In this document: one piece after another, positions 53,381 to 62,922 of the stretch
Layout: every line of letters begins with the position of its first letter
Position numbering within the stretch: the first letter of the stretch is position 1
DNA from: Treponema ruminis
GTDB taxonomy: Bacteria > Spirochaetota > Spirochaetia > Treponematales > Treponemataceae
Length of the DNA: 64,000 nucleotides
Direction of reading: 5' to 3'
Assembly: GCA_017161305.1 (NCBI GenBank)
Contig: CP031518.1
Coordinates: 1,612,001-1,676,000, forward strand
Made by a program: the position numbers and the translations under genes
The notes under the pieces: model-generated
What the model was told of the DNA's origin: nothing
The model's input: the letters and a program-made list of their open reading frames with translations, nothing else
The model's database searches: none

Positions 53381-53545
53381 GGACAGGAACATGTCTTTCG
53401 GGCGGATCCAGAGCGAACAGTCTCCGTAAAGACGGCGGTAAACGACATATTCTTCTTGAGTTTCTGAGTGAAGGGCTACATCCTCGACGATGTAGAGATT
53501 TCCTTTAAAGTGCTTGTAGATTCCGTGGATTTTTAATGTGTTCAT
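53372..53545 (-). pseudogene. DUF1653 gene, N-terminal part truncated by the element
   Basis: ATG at 53545. It reads MNTLKIHGIYKHFKGN, then HSETQEEYVVYRRLYGD and WIRPKDMFL, the DUF1653 core, and ends after three foreign codons (SLS) encoded by the element's terminal repeat. The missing 25 C-terminal codons are found at 46214-46137. The 57-residue product could still fold in part. Its -10 box is 6 nt from the ATG. Confidence 0.85.
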
Positions 53546-53551
53546 GGAGAT

Positions 53552-53557
53552 ATTATA
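53552..53557 (-). promoter_or_regulatory. -10 box giving a probably leaderless DUF1653 transcript
   Basis: Minus strand: TATAAT, gap ATCTCC (6 nt), then the ATG at 53545. No SD of normal spacing is possible. Confidence 0.5.
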
Positions 53558-53576
53558 GCATGTTCTTGTATTTTTA

Positions 53577-53663
53577 GGGGGCGTTACGGGAGATTTTCCC
53601 CCGTAGAAGGGGTAGCGCAAAACGCAAAGCGGTTGGAACGAGGGGAAGAATCGCTTTCCCCGC
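53577..53663 (+). repeat. GC-rich intergenic repeat, copy A (upstream of pbpC)
   Basis: An 87-bp element starting GGGGGCGTTACGGG, with AGAAGGGGTAGCG in the middle and CGAGGGGAAG plus CTTTCCCCGC at the end. It can fold into GGGG/CCCC-type hairpins. A second copy lies at 63824-63905 on the other strand. Both copies read toward a downstream start codon (pbpC here, fic there). Confidence 0.75.
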
Positions 53664-53693
53664 ATTTTTGGGGATTATTTTTCCGCTTCGTGC

Positions 53694-53699
53694 TATAAT
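53694..53699 (+). promoter_or_regulatory. -10 box giving a probably leaderless pbpC transcript
   Basis: TATAAT, gap TTCTTCA (7 nt), then the ATG at 53707. No SD is present. Confidence 0.45.
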
Positions 53700-53706
53700 T
53701 TCTTCA

Positions 53707-55854
53707 ATGAAAAAACACCTCCAGCTTGCCTTAAAAATTCTTTCCGCACTTTTTATCCTCTCCGCGGTTTTTCTTCTCATTTTGCGCTTTTCGCCTTATC
53801 CGGCTTTGAAGGAATTCCGAAAGCATCCTGTTTCTACGCGGATTTTTGACTGCCGGGGAAATTTGATTCAGATTCATGCGCTTGAAAACGGTGTCAGGCG
53901 GGAATTCGTGCCGCTTGATGAGATTCCGGTTTTTGTCGCCCAGGCTTTTACCGAGGGCGAGGACAGGCATTTTTATTCTCACCACGGAATTGACTTTGCC
54001 GCCATCGTCAGGGCTGCTTTTCAGAATACAAAGGAGCTTCGAACCGTAAGCGGGGCTTCCACAATCACCATGCAGCTTGCGAGAATGATCCGTCCGAACA
54101 AGAATCGCACGATTTTAGTTAAAATGCGTGAGGCCTTTGATGCGCTCAGGCTTGAAGCCCGCCTTTCCAAAAAGGAGATTCTGGAAGCTTACCTGAACAA
54201 CGTGCCCTTTGGATTTAATGCCGAGGGAGTCGCCAGTGCAGCCCGAACTTTTTTCAGCAAGAATCTTTCAGAGCTGACCGAGGATGAGGCCCGCTGCCTT
54301 TCGGTTAGCGTCCGCCGCCCTGCCCTTTATAATCCATTTGAAGTTTCTGAGACTGCAAGGGCTTTTTCATATCCTTTTGAGATGCCGCATTTTGTCCGCT
54401 ATCTTTCAAATATTCCCGATTCTCCGATTGGAAGGCTTTCCGAAGTGCGCACCACGGCTGACCTTTCCATCCAGCATCACGCAGAAGACCTTCTTTCGAG
54501 TGCAGTCGCCCAGTACGGCGAAAACAGGCTTTCTAACGGCGCGATTCTTGTCTGTGACACGCAGACTGGAGCCATCCTTGCATGGGTCGGAAGCGCGGAC
54601 TTTTTTGACGAGGCTCACAATGGTCAGGTTGACGGTGTCCTTTCTTTCCGCCAGCCGGGTTCAAGCATGAAGCCATTCCTTTACGCCCTTGCCCTAGAAT
54701 CAGGATTTCTGCCCACTTCGGTTCTTCCTGACATTCCCATGGAATTCGGCTTTGAAAATCTTTACGTTCCCCAGAATTTCAACAACCGCTTCAACGGTCC
54801 TGTGAGATTCCGGGTTGCACTCGCCTCAAGCCTAAACATTCCGGCGGTTTACCTTCTGAACGAAATCGGGCTTGATTCATACCTCAAAAAACTTTCCTCA
54901 CTGGGCTTTAAGTCGCTCGAAGATGCCGATCCGGGACTTTCGGTGGCACTTGGCAGCGCGGAAGTTTCAATCTTCGAGATGACTCAGGCATTTTCGGTTT
55001 TCGCTCGTGACGGCATTTTTATTCCACTTTGGGCGATTGATGATGATAGATGCTGGACTGAGCAGGATGTGGCGGAAGGAAAGCAGGTCTTTGACGTGAA
55101 CACGGCGCGAATCATTTCGGACATTCTTTCGGACAAGGATGCCCGCGCCCTCGGTTTCGGCTACAGTCAGACTTTTCAGACTCCTTTCCCGGCTATGTTC
55201 AAGACAGGAACGGCAAACCAGTATCAGAACATCACCGCCTTGTGCTCGACTCCCCACTACACGGTCGGTGTCTGGATGGGAAATTTCTCTGGCGAAACGG
55301 TCATCGGAAAGACAGGAAGCTCGATTCCGGCAAAAATCGCTCGCGAGATTCTGGTCGGTCTCCAGGGAAACAGCGGAAAAGACTTCAAGAAGCCAGCTCA
55401 GTTCAAAAAAGAAAGAGTCTGCGCGCTTTCAGGACTAAAGGCAGGCGAAAACTGCCCTGACACTGTAAAGGAATTTGTCCCGGTCTCAGAAAAGATTGAA
55501 AAATGCAGCTGGCACACGCAAAATGGAACGAACTACCCCGCCCAGTACGCGACCTGGTTCCGCCTCAAAAACAGGAGCGGTCAGGTAAGCGAAAAAGGCA
55601 CGCCGCTAAAAATCGTCTCGCCCCGTAACGGAAGTGTATTCTACTACGACGACTCAGTTCCGCCTTTCCGCCAGAAACTCGTTGTCGAAGTCACAGGCGG
55701 AAGCGAAGACGAGGCAGAATTTTTTGTTGACGGAAAGCTGCTTGGAAAGACAGCAAGACCATTCGTTCAGCAGGTGCCCTTGACTCGGGGAAGAAAAAAA
55801 ATCTCCGTGCAATGCGGAAATGAAAGCACGGAGATTGAAATTAACGTGAAATAG
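53707..55854 (+). CDS. pbpC: penicillin-binding protein 1C
   Basis: 715 residues from ATG 53707; an in-frame ATG at 53668 is less likely, as the -10 box lies between the two. A membrane anchor (about residues 8-28) is followed by the GT51 glycosyltransferase (AFTEGEDRHFYSHHGIDFAA, ASTITMQLARMI), the transpeptidase (SFRQPGSSMKPFLYALAL with SxxK, SLN, and KTGTANQYQN), and the PbpC-type C-terminal module with CALSGLKAGENCP and a beta domain. It polymerises and crosslinks peptidoglycan. Family members usually sit next to an alpha-2-macroglobulin gene. Confidence 0.93.
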   Translation: MKKHLQLALKILSALFILSAVFLLILRFSPYPALKEFRKHPVSTRIFDCRGNLIQIHALENGVRREFVPLDEIPVFVAQAFTEGEDRHFYSHHGIDFAAIVRAAFQNTKELRTVSGASTITMQLARMIRPNKNRTILVKMREAFDALRLEARLSKKEILEAYLNNVPFGFNAEGVASAARTFFSKNLSELTEDEARCLSVSVRRPALYNPFEVSETARAFSYPFEMPHFVRYLSNIPDSPIGRLSEVRTTADLSIQHHAEDLLSSAVAQYGENRLSNGAILVCDTQTGAILAWVGSADFFDEAHNGQVDGVLSFRQPGSSMKPFLYALALESGFLPTSVLPDIPMEFGFENLYVPQNFNNRFNGPVRFRVALASSLNIPAVYLLNEIGLDSYLKKLSSLGFKSLEDADPGLSVALGSAEVSIFEMTQAFSVFARDGIFIPLWAIDDDRCWTEQDVAEGKQVFDVNTARIISDILSDKDARALGFGYSQTFQTPFPAMFKTGTANQYQNITALCSTPHYTVGVWMGNFSGETVIGKTGSSIPAKIAREILVGLQGNSGKDFKKPAQFKKERVCALSGLKAGENCPDTVKEFVPVSEKIEKCSWHTQNGTNYPAQYATWFRLKNRSGQVSEKGTPLKIVSPRNGSVFYYDDSVPPFRQKLVVEVTGGSEDEAEFFVDGKLLGKTARPFVQQVPLTRGRKKISVQCGNESTEIEINVK

Positions 55855-55874
55855 ATTTTTCTGCGATGATTTTT

Positions 55875-57119
55875 CTATTTAAACACAACTCGGCAGAACT
55901 TTTTCTTTCCTGCGCGGAGAACCATTTCACCGTCTTTGTCGAGGTTTGCGGCCGTGACTTTTAGAGTTGGGTCAGAAAGAGACTCGCCGTTGAGGCTTGC
56001 ACCGTTACCCTGAATGAGGCGGCGTGCGTCACCGTTTGAAGCACAGAGGCCAGCCTTTACGAAGAGAGCGAGAACGCCCAATCCTGCGTCAAGCTCTGCC
56101 TTTGCGACCTCTACAGTCGGCATCTGGGTTTTATCACCCTCACCGCTGAAAGCTGCCTTTGCTCCGGCGAGAGCTGAATCAGCCTTTTCCTTGCCGTGGA
56201 TTTCTTTTGTAACTTCGTATGCGAGGCGCTCTTTTGCCTCGTTGATGTTTCCTGCACAAATCTGCTTGATTTCATCGATTTCAAGGAATGTGAAGAGCTT
56301 GAAGAATTTTTCTACATCCGGGTCAGCGACATTTCGCCAGTACTGGAAGAAGTCGTAAACGCTTGTCATTTCCTCGTTGAGGAAGATTGCGCCCTTCTCA
56401 GTTTTACCCATTTTTTTGCCGTCGCTTCGTGTGATGAGCGGGAATGTGAGGCCGAATACGTTGTGCTGTGCGTTGAGTTCCTCAGTTCCTCCGAGCTTTC
56501 GGCGGATAAGGTCAACGCCCGCAGTGATGTTGCCCCACTGGTCGTCGCCACCAATCTGAAGCTGAACATTGTGCTTTTCGTGCAGGCGAAGGAAGTCGTA
56601 GCTCTGCAAAAGCTGGTAGTTGAATTCGATGAATGAAAGACCGCGCTCAAGTCGCTGCTTGTATGCCTCGTAAGAAAGCATTTTGTTTACAGAGAAGCAT
56701 GAGCCGATGTCACGCAGGAAGTCGATGTAATTGAGGTCAGCCAGCCAGTCCTTGTTGTTCTCTGAGTAGGCAGTCTTGCCGTCAAAGCCGATGAATTTGT
56801 CGAGCTGAGCCTTGATTGTCTCTACGTTCTGGTCAATCTGCTCGTATGTAATCATCTTGCGCATTTCAGTTTTGCCAGAAGGATCGCCGATTCGTGCAGT
56901 GCCGCCGCCAATCAATGCGATACCGATGTGACCAGCCTTTCTCAAATGGCGGAGAGCGAAGAATGGAACCATGTGTCCGATGTGGAGGGAAGGGCCTGTC
57001 GGGTCACAACCTACATAGAAAGTGACAGGACCTTTGTCCATAAGATCTGAAAGCCCCTGCTCGTCAGTACACTGTGCGTAAAAACCGCGCTCTTTAAGTA
57101 TTTCAAGTGCCTTATTCAT
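55875..57119 (-). CDS. tyrS: tyrosyl-tRNA synthetase
   Basis: 414 residues, class I. The HIGH motif is PSLHIGHMVP near residue 45, tyrosine-binding and dimer segments include YQLLQSYDFLRLHEKHNVQLQIGGDDQWGN, and the KMSKS loop reads KKMGKTEKG. A C-terminal S4-type RNA-binding domain spans about the last 65 residues. It charges tRNA-Tyr. SD AAGGAAAT precedes the ATG. It is convergent with pbpC, with 20 nt between them. Confidence 0.96.
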   Translation of the reverse strand: MNKALEILKERGFYAQCTDEQGLSDLMDKGPVTFYVGCDPTGPSLHIGHMVPFFALRHLRKAGHIGIALIGGGTARIGDPSGKTEMRKMITYEQIDQNVETIKAQLDKFIGFDGKTAYSENNKDWLADLNYIDFLRDIGSCFSVNKMLSYEAYKQRLERGLSFIEFNYQLLQSYDFLRLHEKHNVQLQIGGDDQWGNITAGVDLIRRKLGGTEELNAQHNVFGLTFPLITRSDGKKMGKTEKGAIFLNEEMTSVYDFFQYWRNVADPDVEKFFKLFTFLEIDEIKQICAGNINEAKERLAYEVTKEIHGKEKADSALAGAKAAFSGEGDKTQMPTVEVAKAELDAGLGVLALFVKAGLCASNGDARRLIQGNGASLNGESLSDPTLKVTAANLDKDGEMVLRAGKKKFCRVVFK

Positions 57120-57163
57120 TTTAATTTCCTTAAATGCCTTTATTTTTTAGATAGCAAGATATT

Positions 57164-59701
57164 TTACCCTAGATTCGAGTTCTGTTCAATCAGAGCAGTT
57201 TTCTCTTTCTTTACCTTTGCCGCCTTGACTACAAGCTTATCCTTTTCGAAAGTGACGTCAACTTCCCCGCTCTCACCGATTTTTCCGGCAAGAATAAGGT
57301 TTGCAAGCTGGTCTTCGATTTCGTTCTGAATCAGCCTTCTCATCGGGCGCGCACCCATGCTCGGCTCATATCCGTGGTCGAGAAGATAGTCGCGTGCCTT
57401 TGGCTTGATTGCAAGGTGAATGTTCTTTTCTGAAAGGCGTTTTTCAAGCTCGGCAATCTGGATGTCGAGGATTTTTGAGATTTCATCACGCTTGAGCGGA
57501 TCGAAGACAACAATGTCATCGATTCGGTTGATAAGCTCAGGAGCCATAATCCGCTTGAGTTCTTCCATTGCGTTTGCCTTGATTTCTGCAGGCGGAAGGA
57601 AACCGTCGTCGAGCTGGGCAAAGCCGAGTTTTTTATCGGCGGTGATGCTGCGAGCTCCAGCGTTACTCGTCATGATGATTACAGTATTCCTGAAATTGAC
57701 CGTGTGCCCCAGGTTGTCGGAAAGCTCGCCTTCCTCAAGAATCTGAAGAAGAAGATTGAAAACTTCGTTGTGGGCCTTTTCGATTTCGTCAAAAAGAACG
57801 ACAGAATATGGCTTCTGCAGGACCTTGTTTGTGAGCATGCCGCCCTCTTCGTAGCCGACATAGCCCGGAGCCGAGCCTACCAGACGGCTTGAAGTGTGCT
57901 TTTCCATGAAGTCAGACATGTCGATTCGGATCAAGGCATCTTCCGTTCCAAAAAGGAATTTTGCCATCGCCTTTGCAAGCTGAGTCTTACCAACACCAGT
58001 AGGACCAAGGAAGATGAACGAGCCCATCGGACGGTTTGGACTTGAAACGCCAGCCCGGCTTCGACGGATTGCGCTTGAAAGATATTTTACAGCCTCGTCC
58101 TGACCGATTACATCCCTGTGGATTTCCTTTTCCATGTCCAGAAGCCGGCCTGCCTCGTTTGCATCAAGCTGCTGGGCAGGAATTCCAGTCATGTCGGAGA
58201 TGATTTTTGCAACGTCAGCCACAGTGACATGCTTTCGTACGGTGACCGCATTGTTCTTCCAGTAATTATTGAAGTCATCAAGCTTCTGCTTTAAATCGCG
58301 GACTTTGTCTCGAATCTGGGCAGCCCGCTCGTAATCCTGATTTGCAACCAGGGCATCCTTTTCGTGACTCAAGTCTTCGATGGACTTTTCAAGCTCGGCA
58401 AGCTCTGCAGGACGTGACTCAGAGGCAATTTTCTTTGCACTTCCCGCCTCGTCAAGAAGGTCAATCGCCTTGTCCGGCTGAAATTTTTCAGGGATATAGC
58501 GTGAAGAAAGCTTGACGATGGACTCAATCGCACCGTCATCATAAATGACATTGTGGAATTCTTCGTATTTTGGCTTGAGACCGTTGAGAATCTGAATTGT
58601 CTCGTCGTTTGAAGGCTCGTCAATCTTAACAAGCTGGAATCTTCGGGCAAGAGCCGAATCCTTTTCAATATGCTTGCGGTATTCCTTGTAAGTCGTGGCT
58701 CCCAAAAGCTGAAGTTCACCGCGTGAAAGAGCCGGCTTTAAGATATTGCTTGCATCCATCGTGCCGTCAGGACTTCCCGCCCCGATAATCATGTGAAGCT
58801 CGTCGATGAAAAGGATGATGTCTCCTGATTCCTTGACTTCCTTCATCATGCGCTTCATGCGTTCCTCAAAGTCACCGCGGTATTTCGTACCGGCGACCAT
58901 TGCCGTGATGTCAAGAAGAAGGACCCGCTTCTGCAAAAGATTGTAGGGAACTTCCCCGCTTGCAACACGCTGGGCTAAGCCCTCTGCAACGGAAGTCTTA
59001 CCGACACCAGGCTCACCGACAAGGATAGGATTGTTCTTAGTGCGGCGGCTCAAAATCTGAACGACGCGCTCGATTTCAGTTGAACGGCCGATTACAGGAT
59101 CAAGTTCGCCCTTTTTTGCAAGGTCGGTCAAATCACGGCTGAACTCAGCAAGGAAAGACTTTTTCTTCTGACCAGGCTGATCGTTGTTTCGTGCGTTGGC
59201 ATATTCAATTTCGCGGGAATTCTGGGAATTTTCAGGATTCTGATCCTCACCACCGTTTTCATTCATAAGGTCGCGGATAACGTTTCGCACTGTTTCAAGG
59301 GCAATACCGCACCTCTGGAAAAACCTGTAGCTAGCAGAATTTTCCTCACGGACAGCGGCAAGAAGAATGTGCTCCGAGCCGACATATTCACTTCTAAGAG
59401 AGCGGGACTCAATCACGGCAACATCAAGCATAGTCCTGAGGCGGCGTGAAGGAGGAAGTGCTGAAAAAGAAGGAGGATTCTGAACGCGAGGCTGAGCAGA
59501 CAGACTCTGTTCAAGCATAAGCTGGAAAGAAAGCACATTTATATTGAGGGTTTTAAGGGCATTGAAGCCCATACTGTCAGCAGTTTTGAGCATGGCAAGA
59601 ATCACATGCTCCGGAAGAAGCTCAGTAAGCCCGGAATTACGCCCTTCGACCTGGGCATCCTGTGTAAGCAATTTTTGAGCCTTTGTTGAGAGACCTTTCA
59701 T
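57164..59701 (-). CDS. clpC: ATP-dependent protease ATPase subunit ClpC
   Basis: I chose ATG 59701, which gives 845 residues starting [14 protein letters not shown], the normal ClpC N-domain start; the frame is open upstream to 59896 but that part overlaps hsdR. Two Clp-N repeats come first, then AAA1 ([28 protein letters not shown]), a UVR-type middle segment ([19 protein letters not shown]) and AAA2 ([16 protein letters not shown]). [15 protein letters not shown] marks the C-terminal D2 small domain. It unfolds proteins for ClpP. TATACT sits only 2 nt before this ATG, so the true start or promoter is not settled. Confidence 0.9.
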   Translation of the reverse strand: MKGLSTKAQKLLTQDAQVEGRNSGLTELLPEHVILAMLKTADSMGFNALKTLNINVLSFQLMLEQSLSAQPRVQNPPSFSALPPSRRLRTMLDVAVIESRSLRSEYVGSEHILLAAVREENSASYRFFQRCGIALETVRNVIRDLMNENGGEDQNPENSQNSREIEYANARNNDQPGQKKKSFLAEFSRDLTDLAKKGELDPVIGRSTEIERVVQILSRRTKNNPILVGEPGVGKTSVAEGLAQRVASGEVPYNLLQKRVLLLDITAMVAGTKYRGDFEERMKRMMKEVKESGDIILFIDELHMIIGAGSPDGTMDASNILKPALSRGELQLLGATTYKEYRKHIEKDSALARRFQLVKIDEPSNDETIQILNGLKPKYEEFHNVIYDDGAIESIVKLSSRYIPEKFQPDKAIDLLDEAGSAKKIASESRPAELAELEKSIEDLSHEKDALVANQDYERAAQIRDKVRDLKQKLDDFNNYWKNNAVTVRKHVTVADVAKIISDMTGIPAQQLDANEAGRLLDMEKEIHRDVIGQDEAVKYLSSAIRRSRAGVSSPNRPMGSFIFLGPTGVGKTQLAKAMAKFLFGTEDALIRIDMSDFMEKHTSSRLVGSAPGYVGYEEGGMLTNKVLQKPYSVVLFDEIEKAHNEVFNLLLQILEEGELSDNLGHTVNFRNTVIIMTSNAGARSITADKKLGFAQLDDGFLPPAEIKANAMEELKRIMAPELINRIDDIVVFDPLKRDEISKILDIQIAELEKRLSEKNIHLAIKPKARDYLLDHGYEPSMGARPMRRLIQNEIEDQLANLILAGKIGESGEVDVTFEKDKLVVKAAKVKKEKTALIEQNSNLG

Positions 59702-59767
59702 ACAGTATAAGGATAAGATTTTTTCGAGGAAAGAGCAAGGGTACAAGCGGGGATGGGATTTTATGTA

Positions 59768-59786
59768 GGGGTACGAATTGTACCCC
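59768..59786 (-). terminator. hairpin between hsdR and clpC
   Basis: GGGGTAC and GTACCCC form a perfect 7-bp stem around GAATT, 19 nt after the hsdR stop. The following minus-strand sequence is only weakly T-rich, so termination is possible but not certain. Confidence 0.4.
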
Positions 59787-59804
59787 AGATGAGGTTTCGC
59801 TACA

Positions 59805-62800
59805 TTACTCTGTATATTTCTTAAAATTTTCAGCCTGCTCAAAGACTTCATTGTAGACTTCATTTCTTGGAACCGGTGGATAGCCGTTTTCATCAAGAAG
59901 AATCATTAAGTCTGCTTCCATTTCTGCCTTTACGTCAATTCGCTGGTCCCAGTCGGTGTAACGGGTTTTATCATCAACAAGCGCTTTAACTTTCTTTGCT
60001 AAATCTTTCATCTTTGAATCAGAATATTGATTTTCAAAATTGAACTTCTTTGCACAACTTACAAGAATATCGTAGAAAGCTTTTTCCTCAAAACTGATTC
60101 CAAGCTCTTTAAATTTCTCTTTATCAACTTTTATATCGTTAAGCAAATCATTCAACTGCTTTGTAACTTCATCAAGAACCTGTGCTGTAAAGTCATCAAG
60201 ATGACGGTTGTTATATGCTTCAACAAGTTTCTTCATTCGCTCAGAAAATTCCATTGCTTTAATCTTGTTTGTCTTTTTATAGTCGGCAATGACTTGCTGT
60301 AAAAGCTGCTGAAGGATTTTGATTTTTGTATTAGGCAATTTGATGGCGTTAATCTTTTCAAGATATTCAGAAGTAAAGATATCAAAGTTGATATTCTTTC
60401 CAACCTGGAACAATTCTTCAACACCATCAGATTTAATGGCTTCGCTAATCATCTGAGCAACGTGATGATTCATTGTTGTAATATCTGGCGCATCACCTTT
60501 TGTAAGCTTAAAGAGTATAGAACGTATTGCAACGTAGAAATTGATTTTATCCTTTTCGCTCTTAGAGATTTTCTCACTAGAAGAACAAAGATTAAATGCT
60601 TTCTTCATCCTTCTAACAGCTTCCATAAATCTTTTTTCAAGTTCTTCTGTAGTCTGTACAAACTCAACTGCGCGGTTCAAACATTCAAGCTGTTTAAGGG
60701 GACTTCCATTGTAATAATCAGAAGTATCAAAATCATTAAACATTGCATCAAGAACACTTATCTGGTCTTTTACAATTACGACAGCTTTGTCTGTATCTTC
60801 AAACTCTTCGTTTTCGTCACCGGTATATTTCTTCAAGGCTTCATTCATTGCTCGCTTAATACCAATGTAGTCTACAATCAAACCGCGGTCTTTTCCTTTG
60901 TAAGTTCTGTTTACACGGCTAATTGTCTGAATCAAAGTATGTTTCTGCAGTGGCTTGTAGATGTAGATTGTATCAAGAGACGGAACATCAAAGCCTGTAA
61001 TCCACATATCAACGACAATCGCAATCTTAAAGTTTGATTTGACATTCTTAAACTGTCGATCCAGTTCTCTTCTGTATTCATGATTACCAAGAAGTTCAAA
61101 AAGCCCTTTTGTATCTTTTGCTTTGTTCTCAGTCATTACCATTTTAATTTTTTCAATTGGTTTATAATCTTTATCGCCGAAGTCTTTTTTCTCATTCCAT
61201 TCAGGGCGGAGTTCTACAATCTTTTGCCAGAGTTTGTAAGCAATCTCGCGATTTGAGCAGACAAACATTGCTTTACCTTCAACTGTTGCGCCTTCACGTA
61301 CACGAGTTTCATAATGATCAATAAAGTCCTGTGCAACGCTAGCTACTACATCATCATCACCAATAATTGCATCAAGGTTTGCGACGGCCTTTTTGCTTGC
61401 AGCAATCTGAGCTTCGTTTGCACCTTCATCCTCGCACTGAGCATAATACTCTTCAATCTCGCGGACTTTCTTCTGGTCAAGAATTACCTTTGCGGCACGA
61501 CCTTCATAAACAAGATTTACAGTAATTCCATCGGCTACAGATTCTTTCATTGTGTAAGCTTCTACAACATTACCGAATACTTGTGCCATCTCGTCTATAG
61601 GAGTTCCTGTAAAGCCAACATAAGTTGCGTTAGGGAGCGAGTCATGCAGATACTTTGCAAAACCATATTTATGTTCAACGCCGTTATCAGTAATTACAGT
61701 TTTTTCTTCAAGGTTATGCTGACTGCGATGAGCCTCATCACTTATACAAATAATATTTGAACGCTCAGAAAGCAGTTTTATATCCTCACAGAATTTCTGA
61801 ATTGTAGTAAGGAAGACGCCTCCACTTTTTCTGTCTTCAAGTTTTTCTTTCAAAAGTGCGCGGCTTTCTATACATTCAACATTTTCATCGCCAATATAGT
61901 TTTTACTTTCAATAAAGATTTTGCTTAGCTGAGCATCCAGGTCTGTTCGGTCGGTAATTACAACAATTGTCGGGCTGTTCAATTCGCGGGACTTCATCAA
62001 AAGCCTGCTCAAGAAAACCATTGTATAGCTTTTACCGCAGCCAGTAGCACCAAAGTAAATACCGCCTTTACCATTTCCGTTTGGACGGATTGCAGAACCA
62101 ATACTTTTATACAAAGATTCAGCTGCAAAAAACTGAGGATAACGACAAACAATCTTTGTTTCTTTATCGCTGGAATCAGGAAAGTAAACAAAGTCTTTTA
62201 TAACTTTTACAAGCCTGTCTTTACGGAAAAGACCTTTTACCATTGTAATAAGAGAAGAGATTCCATCAACTTTTTTGTCTGTACTTTTAATCTTACGCCA
62301 TGCATAAAAATATTCGTAAGGGCTAAAGAGCGAACCAATCTTATTATTTACCCCGTCGCTGATTACAACAAAAGCATTGTATTTGAAAAGCTCAGGAATA
62401 TCGCGGCGATAGCGGATTGTAAGCTGTTTATAAGCATCTTCAATTGTTGTGTTTTCTTTGATTGCCGACTTAAACTCAAGGACAACAAGAGGAAGGCCGT
62501 TTACATAAATAATTCCGTCTGGAATACGAAGCTGTTCCCGCCCCTGAATCTCAACCTGATTTACAATTTCAAAAAAATTTCGTTCTGGTTCTTCAAAATC
62601 AATCAGCTGAATAAAAAGGTCTTTTTGGCTTTTGTCTTCCCGGCGGAAGGTAAAGCCGTTGCAGATTAAATCCAGCATCCGCTTGTTTGCATCATAATCA
62701 GAGCCGCTTATGTTTTTGAGCTGAATAATAATGGAAGAGATTTCACTTTCAGACAGAAAATCTGCAGCATATCTATGGCGCAAAAATGTCGCAAGCAATT

Positions 62801-62918
62801 CAGGCAGAAGAACATCAGTCTTTTCACGGTGAATATCCTGCCCGGTCTGGTGAGTATATCCTTCGTTTTCAAAGAGCTCCATTACTGAAAGTTCAAGACT
62901 GTGTTCGGTGAATTGCAT
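59805..62918 (-). CDS. hsdR: type I restriction endonuclease, R subunit
   Basis: 1037 residues from ATG 62918 (SD GGAGGAG). The N-terminal nuclease domain has the PD-(D/E)xK-type PDGIIYVNGLPLVVLEFKS. The SF2 motor follows: Walker A GATGCGKSYTM, DEAH box in ISDEAHRSQH, FTGTPID, and motifs near ISRVNRTYKGKDRG. A helical C-terminal region would contact the M and S subunits. It translocates and cuts unmodified DNA. The start overlaps the region just after the fic stop, so the genes form an operon; hsdM and hsdS should lie beyond the right edge. Confidence 0.93.
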   Translation of the reverse strand: MQFTEHSLELSVMELFENEGYTHQTGQDIHREKTDVLLPELLATFLRHRYAADFLSESEISSIIIQLKNISGSDYDANKRMLDLICNGFTFRREDKSQKDLFIQLIDFEEPERNFFEIVNQVEIQGREQLRIPDGIIYVNGLPLVVLEFKSAIKENTTIEDAYKQLTIRYRRDIPELFKYNAFVVISDGVNNKIGSLFSPYEYFYAWRKIKSTDKKVDGISSLITMVKGLFRKDRLVKVIKDFVYFPDSSDKETKIVCRYPQFFAAESLYKSIGSAIRPNGNGKGGIYFGATGCGKSYTMVFLSRLLMKSRELNSPTIVVITDRTDLDAQLSKIFIESKNYIGDENVECIESRALLKEKLEDRKSGGVFLTTIQKFCEDIKLLSERSNIICISDEAHRSQHNLEEKTVITDNGVEHKYGFAKYLHDSLPNATYVGFTGTPIDEMAQVFGNVVEAYTMKESVADGITVNLVYEGRAAKVILDQKKVREIEEYYAQCEDEGANEAQIAASKKAVANLDAIIGDDDVVASVAQDFIDHYETRVREGATVEGKAMFVCSNREIAYKLWQKIVELRPEWNEKKDFGDKDYKPIEKIKMVMTENKAKDTKGLFELLGNHEYRRELDRQFKNVKSNFKIAIVVDMWITGFDVPSLDTIYIYKPLQKHTLIQTISRVNRTYKGKDRGLIVDYIGIKRAMNEALKKYTGDENEEFEDTDKAVVIVKDQISVLDAMFNDFDTSDYYNGSPLKQLECLNRAVEFVQTTEELEKRFMEAVRRMKKAFNLCSSSEKISKSEKDKINFYVAIRSILFKLTKGDAPDITTMNHHVAQMISEAIKSDGVEELFQVGKNINFDIFTSEYLEKINAIKLPNTKIKILQQLLQQVIADYKKTNKIKAMEFSERMKKLVEAYNNRHLDDFTAQVLDEVTKQLNDLLNDIKVDKEKFKELGISFEEKAFYDILVSCAKKFNFENQYSDSKMKDLAKKVKALVDDKTRYTDWDQRIDVKAEMEADLMILLDENGYPPVPRNEVYNEVFEQAENFKKYTE

Positions 62919-62922
62919 GATT

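Larger units (their letters stand above)
46217..53383. mobile_element. recombinase-trio element carrying a radical-SAM pair
   Basis: About 7.2 kb, visibly AT-richer than its surroundings, inserted in a DUF1653 gene. Both ends begin with TTATCCTAAT facing inwards (46218-46227 and 53380-53371) and carry 85-bp inverted repeats. Contents in order: decayed fragments, two minus-strand radical-SAM genes and their MarR regulator, GNAT and IS66 remnants, then three consecutive plus-strand tyrosine recombinases. The dinucleotide CA occurs at both junctions (46215-46216, 53384-53385) and once in the rebuilt empty site. Three tandem recombinases plus terminal inverted repeats match the recombinase-in-trio (RIT) class; Tn554 is a looser relative. 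Confidence 0.85.

Noticed and set aside
60462-61037. 191-codon open frame on the plus strand opposite hsdR
   Set aside because: It lies wholly inside the well-supported hsdR gene in an antisense frame, is cysteine- and phenylalanine-rich as antisense frames are here, and has no ribosome-binding site or family motif.
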